Source: Rhinopithecus roxellana | Lineage: Eukaryota; Chordata; Mammalia; Primates; Cercopithecidae | Length of the DNA: 64,000 bases | Direction: 5' to 3' | Assembly: GCF_007565055.1 (NCBI RefSeq) | Contig: NC_044561.1 | Coordinates: forward strand, 31,699,483-31,763,482 | Part shown: piece by piece, positions 15,207 through 26,500 of the stretch | Position numbering within the stretch: the first letter of the stretch is position 1 | Layout: each line of letters begins with the position of its first letter | Made by a program: the position numbers and the translations under genes | The notes under the pieces: generated by a model | What the model saw: the letters and a program-made list of their open reading frames with translations, nothing else | What the model was told of the DNA's origin: nothing | Databases searched by the model: none

Positions 15207-15495
15207 ATTTTTTGAGACCGAGTCTCGCTCTGTCACCCAGGCTGGAGTGCAGTGGTGCGATCTCGGCTCACTGCAACCTTTGCCTTTTGCGTTCAAGTGA
15301 TTCTTCTGCCTCAGCCTCCCCAGTCGCTGGGACTACAGGCATGTGCCACCACACCCGGCTAATTTTTTGTAGTTTTAGCAGAGATGGGGTTTCACCGTGT
15401 TAGCCAGGATGGTCTCAATCTCCTGACCTCATGATCTGCCCACCTCGGCCTCCCAAAGTGCTGGGATTACAGGTGTGGGCCACTGTGCCCAGCCT
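15207..15495 (-). mobile_element. Alu, reverse orientation
   Basis: Reads 'tttttgagaccgagtctcgctctgtc' in + orientation, the complement of an Alu 3' end, through to 'gtgcccagcc'. Confidence 0.9.
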
Positions 15496-16221
15496 ATTTT
15501 TTTTAAATATTAGAAAAGAAATGTGCTTACCAAATAAAAATCCCAATAAATAACCCACAAAATAGAGTATACTCAGCTGATGAGATGACATGCTAGCTAG
15601 AAGCCTGAATTTCCCTCAAAATGAAAGAGAGGGTAGTGGGTGCAGTGGTGTGCTACCCAGATCCCCCTGTAGGAACCAAGGCACTCACTCTACCATATAT
15701 TGGCTGTTGACAGGTCACAGCTAACTCCCTTTCTAGGAATTCTCCTCAGAAAAGAAAGCTTCTTTGCCCAGGTAATATCCCCTCCCAAAAGTACACAAGA
15801 CACTTCACTTGGATTTAGGACAATCTGAAGTGTCAGCCCAAGCCCAAAGCTCCCAGCAGGGTCAGGAGAGGTCATTGTTGCAATTAGATCTCAGCTCAAC
15901 TTCTCCCTCTACCCTGCCCCGCTTCTCTCTCCACTGGCTGCATGCGAATCTCCATCTGAGAGTCTGTTTCTGGGTAGCCCATCCATCTAAGATAGACAGA
16001 AAGAACAAAAACAGAAGACATCTAGATATTTGTCCTTCTGTCTAATCGGATTTCTAAGAGACAAGAACAGAGATTGGAGGGAAGGGAAAATCAAACAAAA
16101 GTATCATTTTTTTTTCCATCAATAAAAGAGTAGATTTTCCATCAATAAAAGAGACTGATCAGATGAAACAGGCCCACCAACTGTTGGATAAGATGAAAAG
16201 AAAAAATACATGTATGCATAT
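15496..16221. other. No gene seen
   Basis: No recognised repeat or gene. A direct repeat 'atcaataaaagag' (about 16119 and 16142) is the only visible structure. Confidence 0.45.
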
Positions 16222-16641
16222 ATGTGTTGTATTAGCATTCTCCAGAGAAACAGAACCAACAGGATGTGTGTATACACAGAGAGAGATTTATTTTAAGGAA
16301 CTGGCTAAGGTGATTACGGAGGCTGACAGGTCTCAAGATCTTCAGGATAGGCCAGCAGGATGGGGGCCCAGGAAAAGTCAATGTTGCAGTTCAAACCCAA
16401 AGGCCATCTGCTGCAGAATTCCCGAGGTCAGGAGATCAAGGTCATTCTTTTGTTCTACCTAGGCCTCAAAGTAATTGGATGAGGCCCTCTCACATTATAG
16501 GGTGCAATCTGCTTTAAAGCTCACGAATGTAAATGTTAATCTGATGTAAAAACACCCTCACTAAAATATGCAGAGTGTCTGACCACATGTCTAAGTGATG
16601 TGGCCCAATCAAGGTGACACATAAAATTAAGCATCACACAT
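16222..16641 (-). mobile_element. ERV-L solo LTR (MLT2B-like), reverse orientation
   Basis: The minus strand begins tgtgatgcttaattttatgtg and ends with 'ggttctgtttctctggagaa', the layout of MLT2B LTRs of ERV-L. No internal sequence adjoins it. Confidence 0.75.
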
Positions 16642-16734
16642 ATACATATACATCTACTATGAGACTTTTAGAAGACCAAAAATAAACACTTCCAGGGTTA
16701 AAAAAAAAAAAAAAAGATAAATTATCTACAAAGG

Positions 16735-17470
16735 AATAAGATTGAATTGGCATGATATCTCATTGATATGGAAGGGATGGGCTCCTGGCTAAACCTCGCC
16801 CTTAAGCCTGGAACATGGCCCTAAGTGAAAGCAGCTGACCTCGTTTTCAAATGCCCAAGTTTTGCTTTTTTGGCCTGCCACACCCCTATCTTGTGCCCAT
16901 AAAAGCCTTTAGCTGGCAGAGCAACACAGGCAGCTGAGTAGCAGGGATACAAGTGGCTGAGTGGCGAACAGAGAAGCAACTGAGTGTGGGAGACTACAGA
17001 TAGATGTGGCTAACTTCAGAGAGTGTGGCTTCAGGGAAAGATCTACAGGTAGATGCCGCTAACTTCAGACAGTGCAGCTTCAGGGAAAGATCACCTTCTT
17101 CCCAGTATTCCCTTTCCAATTCCCCATCCTGCCCCCCACACGAGAGCCATTTCCATCGTCCAGTAAAATTCTCCACATACACTACCCTTCAATCTGTTCA
17201 TGTGACCTGATGCTTAGACAAGAACCCGGGTGCCAAAAAGGCAGGGGCTTGGATGCTGCTGCAGGGCCTGCACAGAGCCTACTCTTGCCAGAGAGGAGTC
17301 ACCAGCCAGTTCCAGTGTTCACTCCCTCCGGTTCCCACACCCGCTTGCTTGCATGCTCCTTCTCGCAAGGAGTGGCCAGCAGCATGCTGAGTGAAACAAG
17401 CCATTCCAGTTCCTGCCCACAAAGGGGGTCAAGGGAACTATCTCGTCTTCTCATCAACAGCAACAATGAA
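16735..17470 (+). mobile_element. Candidate solo LTR (class I ERV-like)
   Basis: Contains a promoter-like 'gtgcccataaaagcc' (about 16896), repeated 'acttcagagagtg / acttcagacagtg' units and an 'agtaaaattctc' poly(A)-like signal at 17163, consistent with U3-R-U5. The duplicated 'cttcagggaaagatc' (17029 and 17079) shows an internal 50-bp tandem duplication. Family and exact ends are not certain. Confidence 0.5.
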
Positions 17471-19204
17471 TGTTAGGAAGACACTGGAGAATTACCTTCA
17501 AAGTTCTGAGGGAATATTATTTTCAACCTAGAATCCTTAATATACAAAAACTGTTTTTTAGGTTGAGGACTGAAATAAAGACATTTGGGATATTACTCTC
17601 AGAAACAATGAGCAGAGTATGTATTCCAAACCAATATAAGTCATAAGAAAAAACATGGCATACTATAAAACTGTGGATCAGAGAACTATTAAAATATGTA
17701 GTTATATATTTTTAAAAAGCCAGGTGCATTGGCTCATGCCCATAATTCAGGAGACTTGGGAGGCTGAGCGGGGAGAATCAGTTGAGGCAAAGACTTCGAG
17801 ACCAGCCTAGGCAACATAGCAAGACCCCATCTCTAAAAAAATAAAAGAATAAAATAACATACGTAAATTAAATTAATTGTTTTTAAAAATTAATAAGCAT
17901 CTCCAAAATTTTCAGATGATCTCAACCTGGGGGGGGGGGGGTGGTTAGGGGACACTGGAAAAAAAGAGAAATAAAAACATGCCAGAATTTTTATCTTTAT
18001 TAGGAGAAGATGTGATGCTGACCAATGGCAACACTAAGGAGAATATGTGTGTGTTTCAAAGTTTAAGTGTGACTGACAGTGAAAAAAAGACAAAGGCAGA
18101 TTAGGAAAATGGAAACAAAAAGAAGGCAAGATTGTATCCTTAATTTCAAGCAAATTAATTTCAGGCAAACTGAATACACAATACAAACACAAAGGCAGGT
18201 ACTTTACAGTAGGCATAATCTTCAGTCAACATGTAGCAATCACTCCAACTGGCATAGCATTGAAATTAGAAAAACCAAAATCTATCAAGAAATATAAGTA
18301 GACAAACTCTCTAGTAAGAAAAGACTTTTATTATAATTATTATAAAAAGTTAATTCACCTTATTCAGGCCATAAAGATCAAATAGACACAAAAATAAATA
18401 GGATTCTAGAAGACCTAAAAACCTAAGTAATAAGGTAAACTCAATTACTAAAGTCTATACTTTGAAACCAGAAACCAGAAAATAAACTTTCTTTTCAATG
18501 GCAGAGAGTAGGAAAGATATTTCTAAGAACAATACAAGAACGAGAAACAAACAAAATAAAGTGATTGAATAAATATTTCCACCAAAAAAAGTTAATATCT
18601 GAAAAACTGTTAATATCTGGTGGAAAATACTGTAAATATAACCAAAAGATAATAACACACTGGAGGCAAATAATTACCAATACTTACATGAGAAATTTCC
18701 ATGTAGCAGAAATTGTGTGTTTATTGCCTGGCATCCACACCAGCAACACAGTTTTGCTTGGAAACACCATTCTGGCGACGCAGCTAAAGTGAGACCTCAT
18801 TCTCAGCCCTGAGTGGGGCAGATCATTTCATCTCCTTAGCCACAGGATTGATCCACACATGAGCACGTGACTCATTTGGGGCCAATAAGAAAAGAGTAAA
18901 TGGCAGGACTTGCTGCAAGCAATGGTAAGACTCTTCCATTGAATTCGGTGGTGTGAGGATATGAAGATGCAGCCATCTTGCTACCACAAGGAGAGCCAGC
19001 CTGAAAGTAAACTAACAAAGAATAAGTAAATCCAAGAAATAAACACCAGAGACATGTTTTGGTGCCTAAGTAAATTGGATAGAAATAATCAGAACGCTCA
19101 ATGTCTTTAAATGTATTGGTGGAGAGGGGGTGGTAACAATTGGAAGAGACTTTGAGGCTGATTTGCGATATATTAGAAAACGAAGCAAATGAAAAAGTAG
19201 CTAT
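17471..19204. other. AT-rich, no gene; one Alu monomer and a 13-G run
   Basis: 17717-17850 is a monomeric or left-arm Alu (+). 17929-17941 is a run of 13 G. The rest may be a very old L1 but is too diverged for me to support it. Confidence 0.45.
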
Positions 19205-19738
19205 TACTAGATTATTGTGGGTTGAGTTGTATTTCCTGAAGAGACATTTTGAAGTCCTAACCACCTTCTCTACCACCACCATCACCACCACCACCACCAC
19301 CACCCTCGAAACTGTGAATGTGATCTTAAATATAGTAGTGCGTGCCTGTAATCCCAGTCTTTGCAGATGTAATCAAGTTGAGATGCTGCTGGATTAGGGT
19401 GCCTCCTAACTGCACCCTAATGCTTGTAAGGGATACCAAGGAGAGAGAGATCCTTACAAGGAGAGAGCGTCTTGGAGACACAAAGACACGGGGGGAAGGC
19501 CAAAGAAAGATAAAGGCAGAGATGGGAGCTCTCCTGACACAAGCCAAAGGCGGCCAGGATTGCTGGCAACCACCAGAAGCTGGAAGACGAAAGGAAGGAC
19601 TCTTCTCTTCATCAAGGGGCACGGTCAGGCCAACACCTTGATTTCAGATTTCTAATCTACAGGACCAGGAAGAATAAATGTCTTTATTTGTTTACCCAGT
19701 TTGTGGTAATTTGTTATGGCATCCCAAGAAACTAATAA
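19205..19738 (+). mobile_element. MaLR-like LTR with internal (CCA)n
   Basis: Begins near 'ttgtgggttgagttg'. It carries 'tttgcagatgtaatcaagtt', 'ctggattagggtgc' and 'tttgtggtaatttgttatgg', and ends 'gaaactaat'. The same family layout is seen at 45429. A (CCA)n stretch lies at 19270-19305. Subfamily name uncertain. Confidence 0.6.
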
Positions 19739-19867
19739 TTATTAACTTCAAGGAAAAGCAAAAAGTTGTGCAAGAAAGCAAACGTAACTGCGTAACTGGT
19801 ATAACACATGGGGGTCAGATTTCAGTAGCATTTATATAGGCAAAATAATGTTTTAAAAATAATACAA

Positions 19868-20149
19868 TTTTTTTTTTTCTCACTCTGTCATCCAGGCAGG
19901 AGTACAGTGGTGTGAACTTGGCTCACTGCAACCTCCACCTCCCGGGTTCAAGCAATTATCATGCCTCAGCCTCCTGAGTAGCTGGGATTACAGGCACCCA
20001 CCACCACACCAGAGTAATTTTTGTATTTTTAGTGAGACGGGGTTTCACCATGTTGGCCAGACAGGTCTTGAATTCCTGACCTTAAGTGATCCACCCTCCT
20101 TGGACTCCAAATGTGCTGGGATTACAGGTGTGAGCCACCATGCCCGGCT
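19868..20149 (-). mobile_element. Alu, reverse orientation
   Basis: Diverged Alu complement ending at 'ccatgcccggc', directly followed by a second Alu in the same orientation. Confidence 0.88.
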
Positions 20150-20156
20150 GAGAAAT

Positions 20157-20457
20157 TTTTTTTCTTTTTTTTTTTGAGACAGAGTCTCGCTCTGTAGCCC
20201 AGGCTGGAGAGCAGTGGCGCGATCTTGACTCACTGCAAGCTCCGCCTCCTGGGTTCCCGCCATTCTCCTGCCTCAGCCTCCTGAGTAGCTGGGACTACAG
20301 GCGCCCACCACGCCGGGCTATTTTTTTTTTTTTATTTTTAGTAAAGACGGGGTTTCACCGTGTTAGCCAGGATCGTCTCGATCTCCTGACCTTGTGATCC
20401 GCCTGCCTTTGCCTCCCAAAGTGCTGGGATTACAGGTGTGAGCCACCGCGCCCAGCT
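20157..20457 (-). mobile_element. Alu (Y/S type), reverse orientation
   Basis: Low-divergence Alu complement from the T-run to 'ccgcgcccagc'. The flanks 'gagaaattttttt' and 'gagaaagtttttt' suggest that it entered the tail flank of the neighbouring Alu. Confidence 0.9.
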
Positions 20458-21096
20458 GAGAAAGTTTTTTAAAAACCATGGTATCACATTGTGAAGAAAG
20501 GGAGAGGAGACTGGCAACTATATTGGTCTATCGGATACAAGAGAATTATTCTTACTTCCAGTCATAGAAATTCTATAGATAATGCTTAACGTTTGAAAAT
20601 GAAGTATTATTATAAGCTTAGTATACAGAGATATGGAAATGAATGGCAAAGACACAGCTAAAAGTTGAAGGTGGCCCCCTCTGAAGAATGAGACACGAGA
20701 AATTGGATGTTGAGTGCTAGAAAAGACTGCTTTTTCATAACAAATTTTGTAGAACTGTTTGCCCTATTAAACTATGTATGTATCAACTTTGACAAAAAAT
20801 AAAGGCAAAACTTAAGGTAAAATAAGCAAAAATGAATAATCTACAAAGGAAGAAACAAACGAACACATGCCCAACATCAGTTAGCTATGAGATCAATTTA
20901 AAATAAACAAAAATAAGTTTTATAATATTAAATATCAAATCTGCAATCAAGAGGTAGGAGTATAAATAAGTAAAATGAGTTTGTAGAAATACTGAAAATC
21001 TGCATACACTAAAACCCAGCTCATCCACTTCTAGGTTGACACTCAGGAAACTTTTGTACAACATCAGGAGAAACTATATATAAGAAAGTTAATCAT
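20458..21096. other. Probable old L1 3' sequence, no gene
   Basis: Sequence such as 'caactatattgg' and 'aacccagctcatccacttctagg' resembles the 3' region of old L1, and it continues beyond the Alu to about 21500. Low confidence. Confidence 0.4.
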
Positions 21097-21400
21097 GGCC
21101 CAGCACAGTGGCTCATGCCTGTAATCCCAGCACTTTGGAAGGATGAGGCTGTCAGATCACCTGAGGTCAGGAGTTCGAGACCAGCCTGACCAACATGGTG
21201 AAACCCCATTTCTACTAAAAATACAAAAATTAGCAGGGCATGGTAGTGCGTGCCTGTAATCCCAGTTACACGGGAGGCTAAGGTAGGAGAAATTGCTTGA
21301 ATCTGGAAGGTGGAGGTTGCAATGAGTTGAGATCACACCACTGCACTCCAGCCTGGGCAACAGAGCGAGACTCTATCTCAAAAAAAAAAAAAAAAAAAAA
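21097..21400 (+). mobile_element. Alu
   Basis: Complete Alu. 'aagaaagttaatca' and 'aagaaagacggttaatca' lie on the two sides, a duplication with an indel. Confidence 0.9.
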
Positions 21401-21499
21401 AGAAAGACGGTTAATCACCATGTTGTTCATAATAGTGAAAACCTGAAAAGAAGAAAGTCTTTACCAGTAGACATTTATCCAACCCAGATAAAAGATACT

Positions 21500-21925
21500 T
21501 TAGGCACAGTGGCTCATGTCTGTAATCCTAGCATTTTGGGAGGCTTAGGTTGGAGGACTGCTTGAGCTCAGGAGTTTGGGAACAGCTTGGGAAACGGGGT
21601 GAGACCCCCATCTCTAAAAAAAAAAATTAAACATTAGCCGGGAGTTACTAGGAAGGCTGAGGCACGAGATTAGCTTGAATCCGGAGGCAGAGGTTGCAGT
21701 GAACCAAGATCACGCCAATGCACTCCAGCCTCAGTGACAGAGCGTGACTCCATCTCAAAAAATAAATAAAATAAAATAAGCTGGGAGTGGTGGCGTGCGC
21801 CTGTGGTTCCAGCTACTCAAGAGGCTGAGGCAGGAGTATCGTTTGAACCCAGGAGATCAAGTACAACTCTGTCTCTCTCTCTTTCTCGCTCTCTTTCTTT
21901 CTATATATATATATATTTCATATTT
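21500..21925 (+). mobile_element. Alu with deletion plus partial second Alu and (CT)/(TA) tail
   Basis: 21500-21771 is an internally deleted Alu. 21781-21862 is the right-arm part of another in the same orientation, ending in CT-rich and TA-rich simple sequence to about 21918. Confidence 0.8.
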
Positions 21926-22317
21926 TTATATAATATTCTATATGGCAGTTAAGAGGAGTAACCTAACTTTATATATCAAAACATAAATCTCATATGTTGA
22001 CTTAAAAATTTGAAAAACATGTCCAACCTAGTACCAGTTATGAAAATTTTAAAACACACCACATGTTGCTTATAAAGATATGAATGTTTATAAACGTATA
22101 AATGCAAGATCCATGTTTTTACATGGGTTAGATGGACATACACTAAATCCATAAGAGCCTTGGAGAGAAGGTTACACAAACTGAAGGTAAGTAGAGAAAG
22201 AACATCCATCTTATTTGTAATATTTTAGTTCTTGTATTTAAAAAATATTTTAAGGAAACATGAGAAAATACTGTCATTTCTGGGTTTAAAACTTGGGGTT
22301 TTTAAATTTGTAACCCA

Positions 22318-22628
22318 GCCACGTGCATTACAGGCTCACACCTGTAATCCCAGCACTTTGGGAGCCCGAGGCGGGTGGATCACCTGAGGTCAGCAGTTTG
22401 AGACCAGCCTGGCCAACATGGGGAAAATCCATCTCCACTAAAAATACAGATTAGGCGGCCGTGGCGGCAGGTGCCTGTAATCCCATCTATTCCGGAGGCT
22501 GAGGCAGGAGAATTGCTTGAACCTGGGAGGCAGAGGTTGCAGTTAGCCTAGATCGCGCCACTGCCCTCCAGCCTGGGGGGATACAGCGAGACTCTGTCTC
22601 CAATCAATCAATCAATCAATCAATCAAT
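22318..22628 (+). mobile_element. Alu with (ATCA)n tail
   Basis: Diverged Alu whose tail has become seven copies of caat/atca at 22600-22628. Confidence 0.88.
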
Positions 22629-23329
22629 ATAAAGTTTGTAACTCAAATACTTTTCTGTATTTTTATTTTTCAAATTTAAAAAAAGAGCTGTAAAAATGTT
22701 TCGTTGGGAAACAAATTTCAGAAATCGACTCAAAAAGAATGCAAGTACTTGAACAGTCATAATAACTTATAAATGTTCCAAAACATCAAAGATCCATCTA
22801 CTCAAAAAGGCACCAAGCCCAGCCAGTTTTAAGGTTTTCTACCTAATGTTCCAGAAACAGTGTCCTAACTCATACAATGAGGGTAGCGTAATCTTGGTAA
22901 AAAACAGAGCCAGATTATTAGCTTCCCAAATTCAGCAGTGTATTAAACCGCATCATCTTGCTTAAGGTTTATAAAAAGAGTGCATTCATGATTCATCAGG
23001 AAAGCAATTTATAAAGTACAGTAAAAAAAATCAAACGAGAAAAGTCTTCATCTTTATAGCGTAAAGCTTAAAGTTCAGCTGACAAAAAAATAGTAAAATT
23101 TATTATGTATTTTTTTCAAATCCTTGCAAACTAGGAGTAAAACAATTTCTAAATATTAGTAGAATGAACATTTACCTTAGTCAAAAACAACTCAGAATGT
23201 CCACTATCAAGTTCTAGTCAACAGAATAAAATTTAAATGTTCCAAAGGAGAAAGCAAATGTCAATAGTCACGGATTATACAACTGTCTACTTAGAAATTT
23301 CAAGGAGGTCCCCAGACAAATTTAGATAT
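22629..23329. other. Upstream region of N6AMT1, no gene seen
   Basis: AT-rich, with no recognised repeat. It leads directly into the CpG-rich promoter. Confidence 0.5.
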
Positions 23330-23394
23330 AACACCGAAGAACACTCCGGTCGCCCGGAACTCCAGTCCCACTCCGAGACCCGGGCTTGAGGGGA

Positions 23395-23406
23395 TGCGCA
23401 TGCGCG
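23395..23406. promoter_or_regulatory. NRF1 binding site (perfect consensus match)
   Basis: The 12-mer tgcgcatgcgcg matches the NRF1 consensus YGCGCAYGCGCR at every position. It lies 37 bp upstream of the start codon. NRF1 sites are typical of TATA-less housekeeping promoters. Confidence 0.75.
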
Positions 23407-23431
23407 CGCCCTGCGCAGTCGCGCAGGGCGC
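23406..23431. repeat. 11-bp perfect GC inverted repeat next to the N6AMT1 start codon
   Basis: Arms gcgccctgcgc (23406-23416) and gcgcagggcgc (23421-23431) are perfectly complementary, with a 4-base loop agtc. The hairpin would end 11 nt before the ATG, so if transcribed it would be a very stable 5'UTR stem. Confidence 0.85.
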
Positions 23432-23442
23432 AGTGAAGGACG

Positions 23443-23576
23443 ATGGCGAGCCAGCGCTTCCCTACGCCGTTCCACGGGCACGTGGGCCGCGGCGCCTTCA
23501 GCGACGTGTACGAGCCCGCGGAGGACACGTTTCTGCTTCTGGACGCGCTCGAGGCAGCAGCTGCCGAGCTGGCGGG
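23443..23576 (+). CDS. N6AMT1: N6AMT1 coding exon 1
   Basis: Codes for 44 residues plus two bases of the next codon, from the ATG at 23443. The protein starts MASQRFPTPFHGHVGRGAF and runs through the YEPAEDTF segment to AELA. The donor is gg|gtgcgagg at 23577. The first residues differ from human (MAGENFATPF, from memory), whereas everything from TPFHGHVG on is the family sequence. The reading frame continues into the intron to 23706, but that extension has no family similarity. Confidence 0.95.
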
Positions 23577-26500
23577 GTGCGAGGAGGGGAGGGGCTCTGA
23601 CGGGAAAGGGCTGAGGCGTTCCGAAGAAGTGCGGTGGCGGAGGGCCTGGGCGGTGACTATCACCGCCTTGAGCCGGAGGAGGCGGGTTCCACTTGCAGAT
23701 GATTGACTGCCAGGACACCGTAATTGAGAATTTTCCTGTACTTACGAGTAATGAGTGTGCCGGGGACACATCTCCTTTGCCAGGGGCTGCTCTGTCTCAT
23801 GAGCTCCCTGACTGCTTACCATGCAAAGGCGTCTCTTTTCCTGTCACCTGTTAATATGAGGAACACATGTCCCTGAGAGATGCGATAGTATAACACGTTT
23901 GGAAACAAAATATTCCGGAGACGTTGCTTATTAATTTTTAAAGTATTAAATATTAAAATTGCCTGGTATTATTTGATTTACTCAGCACATAGCACCCTTA
24001 ACAAACATGAAAGAAAGTTGTGTTACTGGAATGGGAAAATATTTTTAAACCCACTGGATAGCATACTCTAGCACCAGCCAGTCCTCACATGTGGCTACAG
24101 AGCACTTGAAATGTGGCTAGTGCTACTGAGGAACTGAATTTTTCATTTAATTGTTACAAAATAGAAAGTTACATGTAGCTAGCAGACAATAGTCTACCCT
24201 AGCACTTTATTTAAATGGATTTGTTGAAGTGATCGCCAACAATTTTAAATTAATAGGAGAAAGAATGAATACTGACATTGTGATTTTTAAATATAAGGAA
24301 TTTGGGTTGTTAGATTTGTTTGAAGATGAGGTGAACTGGGTTTTCTCAGGATGGAACAAACAGCTGTCAGATTTCAAAGATCTATATTGTATTTATTTAT
24401 CCCTCTTAAACTTGGTCATATTTTTCCACGTATAAAATGCCCCAGCTCTTATTCAACTAGTCTTTCATTGTAGATGATGGAACTTTTGGATTTACTGGAG
24501 TATAGAGTGGAACAGTACTGTTTTATAACTTGTCTTTTCTCAAGATAGCCCAGAAAGATTTACAAGCACAAATTGCATTGCAAAGTATGCTGTAAAAGGA
24601 GCTGATTTTGTTATAAAGTCTTGGGTTATTTCTAGTTTGGAATTTTAATTATTTATGAGAACATGATAGTTATTTTCAAAGAGAAGCCACCTGGTGAGAT
24701 TCACAGACCTTACTACCACCTAATAAAGACTTGTCAGATGTGTAGACTGGTTCCGAAAGTTTAAAACCTCTGGAGCTTGTCACTGGATAGTTGTTTTGGG
24801 AGTTTAGTGCTAAAAATTTCCCTAAATGCCATCAAGCTGATCTTTGTGATAGTTTATGCTTTTGATGCATGTGTAATATTATAGAGGCCTGGCACCGTGG
24901 TTTATGACTGTAGTCCTAACTACTTGGGAGGCTGAGGCAGGAGATCACTTGAGCCCAGGAGTTAAAGGCTGCGGTGAGCTATGGTAGCACCACTGCACTC
25001 TAGCCTAGGTGACAGAGCAAGAGCACAGATCTAAAAAAGAAACAACTTCCAAGATTATAGACAAGAAAATAAATTTAATGGAAAGATAAAGTATGGTAGA
25101 ATGAAGATTTTATAGTTAACAGCATTCTTGGATGGCTAACATTAGAAGATCAGATACTATTTTCTGAATTAGCTTATAGCTGTACAGAAAAGGAATTTTT
25201 GTCCTGCTCTAAGTCTATTACTGGGGGACCTTTTAATTCTCTAGGATATACTGATGTCTCTATGAATGTTAGGTGTTAAAAATGATAGAGGAACCTTTTA
25301 TCAAAAATAAGTTTAGTAATAATACAAACCTTATCATTTTAGGAAATACTAAGCTAGGAGCTCCTTGTACGAAGGAATGATGTCTTTCACATTAAGATTT
25401 CCAACCCTGGATTAACATTTTTCCATACTTTTTAATGTAATGGTTTGTCGAAATTAACTGAAAGCCATGTTTGGTAACATATAACTTTTGTGGACTTAAA
25501 ATATATTACATACCCAAAATTAGTAATTTTGAGTTATGCAATATTAAGTATGAAGTGGTTGTCAGAAATTACAAATTTCTATTTTCATATGTTTGCAGGT
25601 TAGTGATGATGCTAGAGAAATATACATGCTAGAAATAAAGCTAGCATGAGAGTTTTCTGTGAAGAGTATTTTGATTCTACTGTACTAATATTTATTTTGT
25701 TTTTTTTTTAGAGTGGAAATATGCCTAGAAGTAGGGGCAGGGTCTGGTGTAGTATCTGCGTTCCTAGCCTCTATGATAGGTCCTCAGGCTTTGTACATGT
25801 AAGTATATCATATTCATCTAGATCTTCCACTGACAGGTTAACCATGATAACTCTAATGAATAATTTTTAAAGAGACAGTATGTATCTTATAGTATTTAAG
25901 CATAGCAAAAACTCAGATTATAAACTATGCTTCCCTAAAAATTATTCATGTTCAAACTGCTCCATCATACTGCATAATTGTAGAAGCAGCATAATTTTAG
26001 ATCATCTCTAAATTTGATTTATTTCTTAGGTAAATAATTTGATGTAAGAAATTTAAAGTTGCTTAAATTTATAGAAAATTGGAGAATATAGAAAAGTATA
26101 AAGAAGAAAATTAAAATCACCTATAAATTTTACCATACATGGTCCAACTGTGTTTCCTTCTATTTTTTTTTCATTTCCTGTGTTTTTTTTTTTTTTTTTT
26201 GAGACAAAGTCTCACTCTGTCGCCTATCATGGAGTGCAGTGGCGTGATCTTGGCTCACTGCAACCTCAGCCTCCTGGGTTCTTGCCATTCTCCTGCCTCA
26301 GCCTCCTGAGTAGCTGGGACTACAGGCACCCGCCACCACGCCCAGCTAATTTTCTTTTTGTGTTTTTATTAGAGATGGGGTTTCACCATGTTAGGCAGGA
26401 TGGTCTTGATCTCCTGACCTGGTGATCCGCCTGCCTCGGCCTCCCAAAGTGCTGGGATTACAGGCGTGAGCCACCACGCCTGGCCCATTTCCTGTGTTTT

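Larger units (their letters stand above)
23330..23442 (+). promoter_or_regulatory. N6AMT1: N6AMT1 CpG-rich, TATA-less core promoter / 5'UTR
   Basis: CpG density rises sharply from about 23335 and stays high to about 23700, in an otherwise AT-rich region. No TATA box lies in the expected range. A perfect NRF1 site and a GC inverted repeat are present immediately upstream of the ATG. The exact transcription start cannot be seen from sequence. Such promoters are often bidirectional, but no convincing antisense gene is visible. Confidence 0.75.

Noticed and set aside
23577..23706. N6AMT1 exon 1 read-through giving an 87-residue protein
   Set aside because: The family sequence stops exactly at the gtgcgagg donor and resumes in exon 2; the extension is intronic.
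23287..23769. 160-codon minus-strand frame over the promoter
   Set aside because: Shadow of the GC-rich exon 1 and CpG island; low-complexity Pro/Arg/Ser translation, no splice-linked exon.
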